A stretch of 64,000 nt of DNA from Chlorobiota bacterium (GTDB lineage Bacteria > Bacteroidota > Ignavibacteria > Kapaibacteriales > UBA961), in NCBI GenBank assembly GCA_014191195.1, contig BJGZ01000006.1, positions 101,751 through 165,750 of the forward strand, given 5' to 3'. Position numbers and translations under genes: made by a program. Under the pieces are notes generated by a model that was not told the DNA's origin, did not search any database, and was given only the letters and a program-made list of their open reading frames with translations. Shown here in pieces: positions 1 through 8,497 of the stretch; within the stretch, counting starts at the first letter, position 1, and each line of letters begins with the position of its first letter.

Positions 1-2279
1 ATTTTTTTGAATTAGGAAGAACATCAACAAATAATGTTTCTATTACTGGAAATAACATTAATGGCGATTTTAGATTGTCACTAACTAATTTAGATCAAAC
101 AGGAATAGTTCCAAATACAGATTTAAAAAGAAATACAGTAGCATTTTCTGGCGGATATCAATTATCAAAACAATTATCTGCTAAAGCTGTTGTCAATTAT
201 GTTAAAACAACAAGTAGCAATAGGCCAGTTCTTAGTTATGGAACAGAAAATTTAATGTATTTATTTTCTTGCTGGCTAGGAAGACAAGTTAACTTAGATA
301 ATAGCAGAGATTATTGGCAAAATAATAGAGAAGGACTATCACAATTTGGTTTCAATTACAATTATCATGATAATCCATATTTCAATTTATATGAAAATAC
401 AAATGCGATGGATCAAAACAGAGTATTTGGCAATACATCTATCAAATATGAATTTAATGATTTTGTAAATGTTCAACTACGAACTGGTATAGATGCAAGT
501 GATGAAATTAGAGACCGTAAACGTGCATTTAGTACACAGCGATTCAAATTTGGTACATATAGAACAGAAAATATTAACTTTTTAGAATGGAATAATGATG
601 TACTAGTGAATGCATTGTTTCCAGTTAATGATGATTTAAAAGTTGGCATTACAGCAGGTGCCAATCACATGAATCAAAAAAATAACATTCTAGAAATAAC
701 AGCTCCTCAATTATTAATCCCTGAAGTATATAATTTAAGTAATACAAAAGTAGAATTGCAACAGTCTCAATTTGTGTCTAATAAAGTAATTAATTCTATT
801 TATGGTAATGCAAGTTTAGCTTATAAAAACATGCTATTTGCAGAATTTACAGCTCGTAATGATTGGTCATCAACACTTCCATCTGAAAACAACTCATATT
901 TTTACCCTTCTGCAAATTTTAGTGCAGTAATTAGTGATATGGTATCAATGCCATCATTTATCAATTTTGCTAAAGTAAGATTAGGTGCTGCTCAAGTAGG
1001 TAATGATACAGATCCATATCAATTGCAAGCTACATATGCTGCTCAAAATCCATTTGGAGATTTTAGAACATTTTCACAATCAAGTAGACTTGCAAATGCA
1101 AACTTGAAACCAGAGATATCAACATCTATCGAAACTGGATTCAATATTCAATTTTTTGATAATAAACTCGGATTAGATATCACCTATTACGATGTTAATT
1201 CAAAAAATCAAATACTTCCAATTCCATTGTCAGCTTCAACAGGATATAGCGAAAAGGTTATTAATGCAGGTGAAATTCGCAATTATGGCTTTGAAATTAT
1301 GGCAAATGTAACGCCAATCGATATGCCAGAATTACGTTGGGATATTAATCTAAATGCATCTAGAAATATATCTGAAGTTATTTCATTAGCTGATGGAATT
1401 AATAGCTATGTATTAGCTTCAAAAAACAATGTATTTATAGAAGCCAGAGTTGGAGAAAGAATGGGTTCTATGTATGGTATTGGATATCAAAGAGTAAAAG
1501 ATGTGAATAGTCCTTATTATGGACAAGTAATAAATAATGTTAGAACTGAAACAGTAAAAGATGCAAATGGCAATGTAGTTAGTACAAATTATGTTGCAAG
1601 ACCTCGTGAAACAACTTCTAGAGTTTTACTTGGAAATTATAATCCTGACTGGTTGCTAGGTGTTAATAATTCATTTACGATATCAAACTTTACAGTTGGT
1701 TTCTTATTAGATATACGAGTTGGTGGACAAGTATATTCTCATACTCAAACTGTAGGAAGAGAAGGTGGTCAAATTATTGAAACTCTAGAAGGTAGAGCCG
1801 ATGGTTATGATATTACAAAAGAAGGTAATGGGGTATATTCACCAGGTGTTGTTGAAGTATATAAAGATAAAACAACAGGTGCTGAAACATTGATAAAAGG
1901 AACAAATACTGAATTTGTTGGGTATAAGTCAAATACATCAGAATCTGGTATGACAAAAATTACTGCTAGAGAATGGCATACTGCTATCACAAATGGAAGA
2001 CGTATTGTAGAACCAAGTACATATGATGCAAGTTTTATAAAGCTTCGTGAAGTAAGAATTGGATATGCAGTGCCAAATACATTTTGGACAGGATTAGGTT
2101 TATCGCTACGTAATGTTAATCTAAACTTCGTTGGCCGCAATTTATGGCTATCTTCAGAAGTTCCACATATAGATCCTGAAACAATGGGATTTAATGGTGG
2201 TACTGCAATCCCTGGTATTGAAGCGATGCAAATTCCAACTACCCGCAGTTATGGTTTTAATGTAAATTTCTCACTGTAA
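1..2279 (+). CDS. SusC/RagA-type TonB-dependent outer-membrane receptor, 5' partial
   Basis: The frame is open from the left edge, so the signal peptide, carboxypeptidase-regulatory-like domain and plug lie outside the window. About 759 residues of the beta-barrel are visible, with alternating aromatic/polar strands, SusC-type segments such as NDWSSTLP and ANLKPEIS, and a typical final strand ending in NVNFSL. SusC proteins import substrates too large for porins across the outer membrane, using TonB energy and a SusD lipoprotein lid. A SusD gene starts 27 nt downstream, confirming the pair. The genes that follow encode a PhoD-like phosphatase and phosphonate enzymes, so I infer an organophosphorus substrate rather than a glycan. 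The TTG at position 75 is internal to the frame and not a credible start. Confidence 0.9.
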   Translation, partial: FFELGRTSTNNVSITGNNINGDFRLSLTNLDQTGIVPNTDLKRNTVAFSGGYQLSKQLSAKAVVNYVKTTSSNRPVLSYGTENLMYLFSCWLGRQVNLDNSRDYWQNNREGLSQFGFNYNYHDNPYFNLYENTNAMDQNRVFGNTSIKYEFNDFVNVQLRTGIDASDEIRDRKRAFSTQRFKFGTYRTENINFLEWNNDVLVNALFPVNDDLKVGITAGANHMNQKNNILEITAPQLLIPEVYNLSNTKVELQQSQFVSNKVINSIYGNASLAYKNMLFAEFTARNDWSSTLPSENNSYFYPSANFSAVISDMVSMPSFINFAKVRLGAAQVGNDTDPYQLQATYAAQNPFGDFRTFSQSSRLANANLKPEISTSIETGFNIQFFDNKLGLDITYYDVNSKNQILPIPLSASTGYSEKVINAGEIRNYGFEIMANVTPIDMPELRWDINLNASRNISEVISLADGINSYVLASKNNVFIEARVGERMGSMYGIGYQRVKDVNSPYYGQVINNVRTETVKDANGNVVSTNYVARPRETTSRVLLGNYNPDWLLGVNNSFTISNFTVGFLLDIRVGGQVYSHTQTVGREGGQIIETLEGRADGYDITKEGNGVYSPGVVEVYKDKTTGAETLIKGTNTEFVGYKSNTSESGMTKITAREWHTAITNGRRIVEPSTYDASFIKLREVRIGYAVPNTFWTGLGLSLRNVNLNFVGRNLWLSSEVPHIDPETMGFNGGTAIPGIEAMQIPTTRSYGFNVNFSL

Positions 2280-2306
2280 TAATTATTGGATTAAGGATAT
2301 ATACAA

Positions 2307-3758
2307 ATGAAAAAAATAGTATTGATAATAGCTTGTATAGCTCTGACAGTTTCTGGATGTACGTCAGAGTTTAAAGATATGAATGTAAATCCAAATGCTC
2401 CTGTAGATGTAACACCAGGTCTTTTACTTCCTAATATTATTAGAACACCGATTAATAATATGATGGATAATGCTTGGTCTTATGGCAATATCGTTATTCA
2501 ACATACCGCAAAACGTCAATTCGTAAATGAAGATCGTTATTTATGGGGTGATGTGAGTGGTCCATGGAATAGTGGTTATTCTACTCTAAGAGATGTTAAA
2601 AATATGATAAATGCCGCAGAGGCAGCTGGACAATCTAATTATGTTGGTATTGGCTTAATTATGCGCTCATATATCTTTTCTCAGTTAACAGACTTATATG
2701 GTGATATTCCGTATACTCAAGCTGTTAAAGCTAGCGAAGGAATAGTACTTCCAAGTTATGATACGCAAGAGTCTATTTATACTGCAATGCTTGCAGATCT
2801 AAAAAAAGCCAATACTTTACTTGGTTCTACAAATGAAACAATTGATGGTGATATTCTGTATTCTGGAAATATTATAAAATGGAAGAAATTTGCAAATTCA
2901 TTATCTCTTAGATTATTAATGAGAATTTCTGCTAAAAAGAATGTGCAATCTCAATTTTCAGAAATAGTTAACAATCCTTCTCAATTCCCAATTTTTGAAA
3001 ATAATTCCGATAATGCAGCAATAACATATTTAGCAGCATTCCCAAATCAATTTCCACAAGCTACAAATCGTGTAGGTTCATTTAAAGAATTTACTCTCTC
3101 AAAAACTCTTGCAGATTCTCTTAATGCTTATCAAGATCCAAGAATTAATGTATTTGGAAGACCAACAGAAGAAAGTGCATCTACTACTCCAATATATGCA
3201 GGGCTTCCAAATGGTTTGAGTGATGTTGATGCCTTAAATTATGGGAATAATGGCAGAGCTATTAGCTATGTAGGCACACTTTGGTTTGAAGAATGTATCA
3301 CAGCAAGAGGAATTAAAATTGCAAAAGGCGTTATGATGACATATCCAGAATTGCAATTTATTCTTGCTGAGGCTTCACAAAAAGGCTTGATAAGTGGAAC
3401 AGCTCTTACTTTTTATGAAAATGGTGTAAAAGCTTCATTTGATTATTTCGATACCAAAATGCCAGATACATACTTAACTCAATCTGGTGTCTCTTTAAGT
3501 AGTGGTAATCCCTTAGTTAAAATTGCTACACAAAAATGGATATCATTGTTTTATCATGGCATGGAGTCTTGGGCCGATTGGAGAAGATCAGGATTACCAG
3601 AACTTAAGCCTGGACAATCCAATTTAAATGGTGATAGAATACCTTCAAGATTCTTATATCCACTCTCTGAGCAAGCACTTAATTCTGCAAATTTAAGTGC
3701 AGCTGTATCTCGCCAAGGTGCTGATGATATTAATACTAAAGTATGGTGGGATAAATAA
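2307..3758 (+). CDS. SusD/RagB-like outer-membrane lipoprotein
   Basis: This 483-residue protein begins with a lipoprotein signal whose lipobox is VSGC near residue 18. It then shows the helical SusD-like layout of the SusD/RagB lipoprotein family: a YGDIPYTQA segment after the first helices, and a C-terminal stretch with WISLFYHGMESWADWRRSG and the end motif TKVWWDK. SusD proteins sit on the cell surface as the lid of the SusC barrel and bind the ligand. An AAGGA ribosome site lies about 10 nt before the ATG. The gene follows susC by 27 nt and overlaps the next gene by one base (TAATG), so the three are probably translated together. The ligand cannot be read from the sequence; context suggests a phosphorus compound. 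Confidence 0.92.
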   Translation: MKKIVLIIACIALTVSGCTSEFKDMNVNPNAPVDVTPGLLLPNIIRTPINNMMDNAWSYGNIVIQHTAKRQFVNEDRYLWGDVSGPWNSGYSTLRDVKNMINAAEAAGQSNYVGIGLIMRSYIFSQLTDLYGDIPYTQAVKASEGIVLPSYDTQESIYTAMLADLKKANTLLGSTNETIDGDILYSGNIIKWKKFANSLSLRLLMRISAKKNVQSQFSEIVNNPSQFPIFENNSDNAAITYLAAFPNQFPQATNRVGSFKEFTLSKTLADSLNAYQDPRINVFGRPTEESASTTPIYAGLPNGLSDVDALNYGNNGRAISYVGTLWFEECITARGIKIAKGVMMTYPELQFILAEASQKGLISGTALTFYENGVKASFDYFDTKMPDTYLTQSGVSLSSGNPLVKIATQKWISLFYHGMESWADWRRSGLPELKPGQSNLNGDRIPSRFLYPLSEQALNSANLSAAVSRQGADDINTKVWWDK

Positions 3759-4837
3759 TGAAAATATTCATTGTTCTTGTATTATGTAATGTTTCCTTCT
3801 TATTTGCTCAATTGACAGAAAGTCAAAAAAATGGAAAAGAATTAATTAATACTGCGATACAGTATCCTGATTCAAATAAATTAATCAGTAAAATAGCTCT
3901 TGGTTCATGTGGATACCAAGATTTATCACAACCGATACTTAGTATTGCTGCAGATTGGAATCCAGATGTATTCTTGTATCTAGGTGATAATATCTATGGA
4001 GATACAGAAAATATGGATACCCTTAGAGCCAAGTATAATAGGCTTGGCTCAAAACCAGAATTCAAAAAGCTTGTTAAGAAAACTGGAATTCTGTCTGTTT
4101 GGGATGATCATGATTATGGTATTAATGATGGTGGTTTAGAATATCCTAAGAAAGAGGAATCAAAAGAGATTTTTCTTCAATTTTGGAATGAACCCCTTAA
4201 GTCTGAAAGAAGAAAACATACTGGAATTTATCATAGCTTTTTTGCTGGCCCTATCGGTAAACAAATTCAGTTTATTATGCTAGATAATCGAACTTTCAGA
4301 ACTAAAGTAATTACTGGAGTTCCGGGAATAGATATCAATGATTATATAGTTGATACCAATAAAAATGCTAAGATGTTAGGTGAAGAACAATGGAAATGGT
4401 TGGAAAATGAGCTTCTAAAACCTGCTGATCTAAGAATTATCTTGACATCTACCCAATTTGTTTCAGAGTTTAATGGCTATGAATTATGGGCACTTAAGCC
4501 ATATGAAAAACAAAGAATGATAGATCTGATAAAAAAAACAAAAGCTGAAGGCGTCCTCTTTGTTTCTGGAGATGTCCACTTTGGTGAAGTATCAAAACAA
4601 ACTCCATCTGATTGTTATCCTTTATATGATTTTACATCAAGTGGTATCACGTCAACTGATTTTACACAACCAAATAAATATCGTATTGGAAAAGAAATAC
4701 ATGAAAATCATTTTGGAGGAATTACAATTGATTGGAAGAAAGCTGATCCAAGTATTACATTTGAACTATATAATACTGTGAAAGATATTGTATACACTCA
4801 TTCTATAAATAAATCAGATTTATCTTTTTCAAGATAA
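3758..4837 (+). CDS. PhoD-like alkaline phosphatase/phosphodiesterase, exported
   Basis: This 359-residue protein has an N-terminal signal peptide probably cleaved after FLFA. PhoD-family metal-binding motifs appear in order: LGSC, GDNIYGD, WDDHDYG, LDNR and SGDVHFGE. PhoD enzymes are metal-dependent phosphatases/phosphodiesterases that act outside the inner membrane. At 359 residues it is shorter than B. subtilis PhoD because the N-terminal beta domain is missing, as in many Bacteroidota members. It overlaps susD by one base and is followed 8 nt later by a PhnX-like gene. I infer that it trims an ester from a captured phosphonate or phosphate ester in the periplasm or at the surface. Exact specificity is unknown. 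Confidence 0.85.
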   Translation: MKIFIVLVLCNVSFLFAQLTESQKNGKELINTAIQYPDSNKLISKIALGSCGYQDLSQPILSIAADWNPDVFLYLGDNIYGDTENMDTLRAKYNRLGSKPEFKKLVKKTGILSVWDDHDYGINDGGLEYPKKEESKEIFLQFWNEPLKSERRKHTGIYHSFFAGPIGKQIQFIMLDNRTFRTKVITGVPGIDINDYIVDTNKNAKMLGEEQWKWLENELLKPADLRIILTSTQFVSEFNGYELWALKPYEKQRMIDLIKKTKAEGVLFVSGDVHFGEVSKQTPSDCYPLYDFTSSGITSTDFTQPNKYRIGKEIHENHFGGITIDWKKADPSITFELYNTVKDIVYTHSINKSDLSFSR

Positions 4838-4845
4838 ATATACTT

Positions 4846-5544
4846 ATGATAAAATTAGCCCTTTTTGACTTAGCCGGAACTTCAATTACTGATAATAATG
4901 ATGTTGCAAAAGTTTTTATACAAACATTACATGATTACTCTATACACTGTTCAATTGAAGAAATAAATACAGTAATGGGAATTCCTAAAAGAATTGCTAT
5001 CTCTACTCTCATTGATAATCAATCCATTGTTCATAATATTAATAAGAATGAATTGATTGATAATATTTATCGTTCTTTTATCAAAAATATGAAAGAACAC
5101 TATACATCAATTCAACCAGTTACTTCTATAGATAATATTGAAGCTGTATTTACAGAACTATACAATCAAGGTATTATGATATATTTTGATACAGGATTTC
5201 CACGAGAAATTGCTGATATCATTATTGATTTAGTTGGATGGAAAAATTATGATTGGTATACAGGAGTAATTACAGCTGATGATGTAGAAAATGGCCGTCC
5301 TGCACCAGATATGGTTTATGAGGCAATGAGAATATGTTCAATTGAATCATCAGATGCAATTGTAAAAATTGGTGATACACCCTCAGACATGAAAGAAGGC
5401 GTTTCTGCTGGTTGTGCGGCCATAATTGGAGTAACTTATGGGTCTCATTCAGCTGAAGATTTAATGAATTCAGGAAGTACTCATATAGCGCACAACACCG
5501 CTGAACTTTCTACAATAATATTAACGCTTCATCATGATAATTAA
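4846..5544 (+). CDS. PhnX-like phosphonatase, HAD superfamily
   Basis: This 232-residue protein carries the phosphonatase version of HAD motif 1, DLAGT at residues 8-12, where ordinary HADs have DxDxT. The cap contains MGIPKR with Lys48, in the position of the Schiff-base lysine that reacts with the aldehyde of phosphonoacetaldehyde. The usual catalytic lysine before the last motif is replaced by arginine in GRPAPDM, and GDTPSD supplies the acidic metal ligands. These are the features of the PhnX-like family (TIGR03351) as I know it. Expected reaction: hydrolysis of phosphonoacetaldehyde, or a close 2-oxoethylphosphonate, to an aldehyde plus phosphate. It overlaps the following FAD oxidoreductase gene, which could make that aldehyde. 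Confidence 0.88.
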   Translation: MIKLALFDLAGTSITDNNDVAKVFIQTLHDYSIHCSIEEINTVMGIPKRIAISTLIDNQSIVHNINKNELIDNIYRSFIKNMKEHYTSIQPVTSIDNIEAVFTELYNQGIMIYFDTGFPREIADIIIDLVGWKNYDWYTGVITADDVENGRPAPDMVYEAMRICSIESSDAIVKIGDTPSDMKEGVSAGCAAIIGVTYGSHSAEDLMNSGSTHIAHNTAELSTIILTLHHDN

Positions 5545-6667
5545 TCATACAGAAATACTAATTGTAGGTTCTGGAATTGTTGGTTTAGCTCATGCTTTAG
5601 CTTGCGCTAAAAGAGGTAAAAAAGTTTTAGTTATCGAAAAGTCCTTATTTCCAATTGGTGCTAGTATTAGGAATTTCGGATTAATTTGGCCAATAGGACA
5701 ACCGATTGGTGATCGATTTGAAAGGGCAATGAAATCTAGGTCTATTTGGTTAGATATTATTGATAAAACTGGTATATATGCTGATAAAAGCGGAAGCCTT
5801 CATGTAGTTCATTCTGCAGATGAATCCGAGATGATTGAAGAATATGTTCAAACATTAAGAGAAGCTAGGCTGGATGCAATGTTTCTTACTCCAGAAAAAA
5901 CTAAAATTGTATCTCCAAAAGTTAATGGAAATGCATTATTAGGAAGTATGTGGAGTCCATATGAAATCACTGTAAATCCAAGAGAAGCAATAACTTCCAT
6001 AGCTGATTATCTTAAGAATACATTTCAGGTGCAATTTGAATATGGTGTCCAAGGTATCTATGTTAACGATCATTCCTTGATATGTTCCGATAGGATTATT
6101 CAATTTGAACAAGCTTACATATGTTCTGGTGAAAATCTTGAGTTATATACACCTGATAAGGATCTTTTACGCGTAAAATTACAGATGATGCGTACTGCAC
6201 CGCAGCAATATCAATGGAAACTTGGCCCTGCAATTTGTGGAGGCCTTACTTTATTACACTATGATTCTTTTAAGCATATATCTTCATTACAGCAATTAAA
6301 AATTAGAATTGAAAAGGAAAAACCTCTATATATAAAATATGGTATTCATGTTCTGATTAGCCAACATGGAAATGGTGAATTAATATTAGGTGATTCGCAT
6401 GAATATGGCAATACCTTAGACCCATTTATAAGTGAAGAAATAAATACACTTATCATAAAAGAAATAAATAGAATATATCTAATTCCAGAGCTAACTATCG
6501 ATCAAAAATGGATTGGTATTTATGCTAAATACCCTGGTTTTTCTGAGTATGTAAAAAAAATACATGATGATATTACTATTGTAAATGGACTGGGTGGTGC
6601 AGGAATGACTCTATCTTTTGGACTTGCAGAAGAAGTTGTATCAGGAACTTATAGAGAAGATAATTAG
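5534..6667 (+). CDS. FAD-dependent oxidoreductase of phosphonate clusters (TIGR03364 type)
   Basis: This 377-residue DadA/glycine-oxidase-like flavoprotein has an N-terminal GSGIVG dinucleotide motif at residues 12-17, a GASIRNFGLIWP segment characteristic of this subgroup, and a C-terminal NGLGGAGMTLSFGLA flavin-contact motif. Members occur in phosphonate operons. From memory, related enzymes are reported to oxidise 2-aminoethylphosphonate or its N-methyl form to phosphonoacetaldehyde, replacing the PhnW transaminase. The gene overlaps the end of the PhnX-like gene by 11 nt and abuts the PhnZ-like gene, whose ATG directly follows its TAG. That coupling supports a cytoplasmic amine-oxidation step feeding the phosphonatase. 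Whether the natural substrate is primary or N-methylated cannot be told. Confidence 0.85.
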   Translation: MIINHTEILIVGSGIVGLAHALACAKRGKKVLVIEKSLFPIGASIRNFGLIWPIGQPIGDRFERAMKSRSIWLDIIDKTGIYADKSGSLHVVHSADESEMIEEYVQTLREARLDAMFLTPEKTKIVSPKVNGNALLGSMWSPYEITVNPREAITSIADYLKNTFQVQFEYGVQGIYVNDHSLICSDRIIQFEQAYICSGENLELYTPDKDLLRVKLQMMRTAPQQYQWKLGPAICGGLTLLHYDSFKHISSLQQLKIRIEKEKPLYIKYGIHVLISQHGNGELILGDSHEYGNTLDPFISEEINTLIIKEINRIYLIPELTIDQKWIGIYAKYPGFSEYVKKIHDDITIVNGLGGAGMTLSFGLAEEVVSGTYREDN

Positions 6668-7234
6668 ATGAAAAATGTAGAATTATCTATTAATTTCATT
6701 TTTTCCTTATTAGAACAGTGTGGCTTTAATAGTTATGATGGTGAACCGATTACTCAATTAGATCATGCATTACAATGTGCCTTTTTGGCATTACATAATA
6801 ATGCAACATCGTATCAAGTAATTGCAGCTTTATTACATGATATTGGCCATTTATTGCCAAGTAGAGAATTAGATATGCAAAGTGCATGGGGGATAGTTAA
6901 TCACGGTGAAAGGGGCGCCATCGTTCTAAGAGAATTAGGATTTCCTGAATCAGTAACTGAACCAATTAGACTACATGTAGCTGCAAAACAATACTTATGT
7001 TCAGTTGAGTCAGATTATTTCGAATCATTGTCCGATGCAAGCAAACAAACCCTTCAACTTCAAGGTGGGATCTTTACCCTAGAAGAATGTATGACTTTTA
7101 AGAAAGAATCATTCTGGGAGCAAGCAGTTCAATTAAGAAGATGGGATGAATTAGCTAAAGATGCCAGTATCTCTGCTAGCATTCATCCACTTGAATACTA
7201 TCGCTCTTTGATGTTATATATATGCCGAAAATAA
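6668..7234 (+). CDS. phnZ: PhnZ-like HD-domain mixed-valent diiron oxygenase
   Basis: This 188-residue HD protein is the length of PhnZ, which cleaves (R)-1-hydroxy-2-aminoethylphosphonate with O2 to glycine and phosphate. Each active-site residue I recall for PhnZ is found here shifted by one: Tyr23 and Glu26 of the substrate-responsive loop, His33, His57-Asp58, His79, His103 and Asp160 as iron ligands, and His61, Lys107, Ser125, Thr128 and Arg157 around the phosphonate. This fits the phosphonate-associated HD family (TIGR03276) rather than a generic HD phosphohydrolase. Its start follows the previous stop with no gap and it overlaps the transporter gene by 13 nt. The usual partner, an Fe/2-oxoglutarate hydroxylase (PhnY or TmpA), is not in the window, so the hydroxylated substrate must be imported or made elsewhere. 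A trimethylated substrate, as for TmpB, is an alternative. Confidence 0.88.
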   Translation: MKNVELSINFIFSLLEQCGFNSYDGEPITQLDHALQCAFLALHNNATSYQVIAALLHDIGHLLPSRELDMQSAWGIVNHGERGAIVLRELGFPESVTEPIRLHVAAKQYLCSVESDYFESLSDASKQTLQLQGGIFTLEECMTFKKESFWEQAVQLRRWDELAKDASISASIHPLEYYRSLMLYICRK

Positions 7235-8490
7235 TAGATTATGTATATAAAAAAAGATGGGTAGCTAATTTTCTATTAGCAATTGCTAGTTTTATGACAT
7301 ATTCTGCTATGTATCTTATTAGAAAACCAATAAGTGCAATGCAATTTTCAGATATATCATTATTAGGTATTTCTTTAAAAGTATTATTGATTATTTCTCA
7401 GATACTTGGATACACTACTGCAAAATTTATTGGTGTTACATGGGTAAGTTCGATTGTTAAATCTAAAAGAATATTTTCTTTATTAACTCTTTTGACAGTA
7501 GGAATTTTCTCATTACTGGCTTTTGCACTGCTTCCTATTCAGTTTTCTCCGCTTGTTTTATTTGTTAATGGGCTTTCTTTAGGTTTAATATGGGGAATAG
7601 TATTTTCTTTTATTGAGGGACGTCATGCAACAGATTCAATTGGTCTTTTCTTAAGTATGAGCTTTATCTTTACAAGTGGTTTAGCTAAAAGTTTAGGGGT
7701 TTATTCTCATACTATATTACATGTTTCTGAATTATGGACGCCATTTGTAGTAGGATTAGTAGGAATTCCAGTAATTTTAATTGGCTCATATATCCTGTCT
7801 ATCATTCCTCATCCTTCTAAAGAAGAAATTCTTGCTAGAAATGATAGAACTCCAATGTCTTCGGAAGAAAGGGTTAAAATGTTTAAAGGGTTAAAAGTAT
7901 CTATTATTCCTTTAACCTTACTTTATGTTATTTTAACAATTTATAGAGACTTAAGAGACTCTTTTATGGTTGATATTTTTCATGAATTGTTAATTGATGT
8001 TCAACCATCTGTATTTACCTCAATTGAACTTGCAATTACTTTCTGTGTGGGTCTTATTCTTTTGGTCATTGCTAAAATACAATCTCATCGTAAAGCATTA
8101 ATAACTCATCATATATTATTCCTTATTTCAGCTCTTATTATTGGAATCACAACATTCCTATTAATGAATAAACAAATATCAGCAATTACTTGTATGTTCT
8201 TAACTGGATTTGCAACATATCTAGCATATGTTCCATTTAATAGTATGCTATTTGAAAGACTTATTTCTTTGTATAAATATCAAGGTACTGTCGGCTTTCT
8301 AATATACTTCGCTGATTCTTTTGGATATTTAGGTAGTTGCATCCTTTATATCATGTCTTCATTACTTATGGCTAAGTCAATATGGTTGCAAACATTTCTA
8401 CAAACAGGGATGATATATGCTTGTATATCGCCAATTTTAATAGCTATTAGTCTATATCTAATCATTTACATAAAACCAAAATATTCTTAA
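7222..8490 (+). CDS. MFS-like inner-membrane transporter (resembles DUF5690 family)
   Basis: This 422-residue protein is made almost entirely of hydrophobic helices, about 12, with a cytoplasmic loop near the middle (residues about 195-225) as in major facilitator proteins. The N-terminus has YSAMYLIRKPISA and the second half begins near LYRDLRDSF-like residues (IYRDLRDSFMVDIF). It resembles the Bacteroidota DUF5690/MFS group; I am sure of the membrane character, less so of the family. It overlaps the phnZ-like gene by 13 nt and lies within the phosphonate operon, where no PhnCDE ABC transporter is present. I therefore infer that it carries the SusCD-captured compound, or a periplasmic product of it, into the cytoplasm. 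It may be a phosphate-antiport or ester-uptake system. Confidence 0.78.
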   Translation: MPKIIDYVYKKRWVANFLLAIASFMTYSAMYLIRKPISAMQFSDISLLGISLKVLLIISQILGYTTAKFIGVTWVSSIVKSKRIFSLLTLLTVGIFSLLAFALLPIQFSPLVLFVNGLSLGLIWGIVFSFIEGRHATDSIGLFLSMSFIFTSGLAKSLGVYSHTILHVSELWTPFVVGLVGIPVILIGSYILSIIPHPSKEEILARNDRTPMSSEERVKMFKGLKVSIIPLTLLYVILTIYRDLRDSFMVDIFHELLIDVQPSVFTSIELAITFCVGLILLVIAKIQSHRKALITHHILFLISALIIGITTFLLMNKQISAITCMFLTGFATYLAYVPFNSMLFERLISLYKYQGTVGFLIYFADSFGYLGSCILYIMSSLLMAKSIWLQTFLQTGMIYACISPILIAISLYLIIYIKPKYS

Positions 8491-8497
8491 AAGTACT

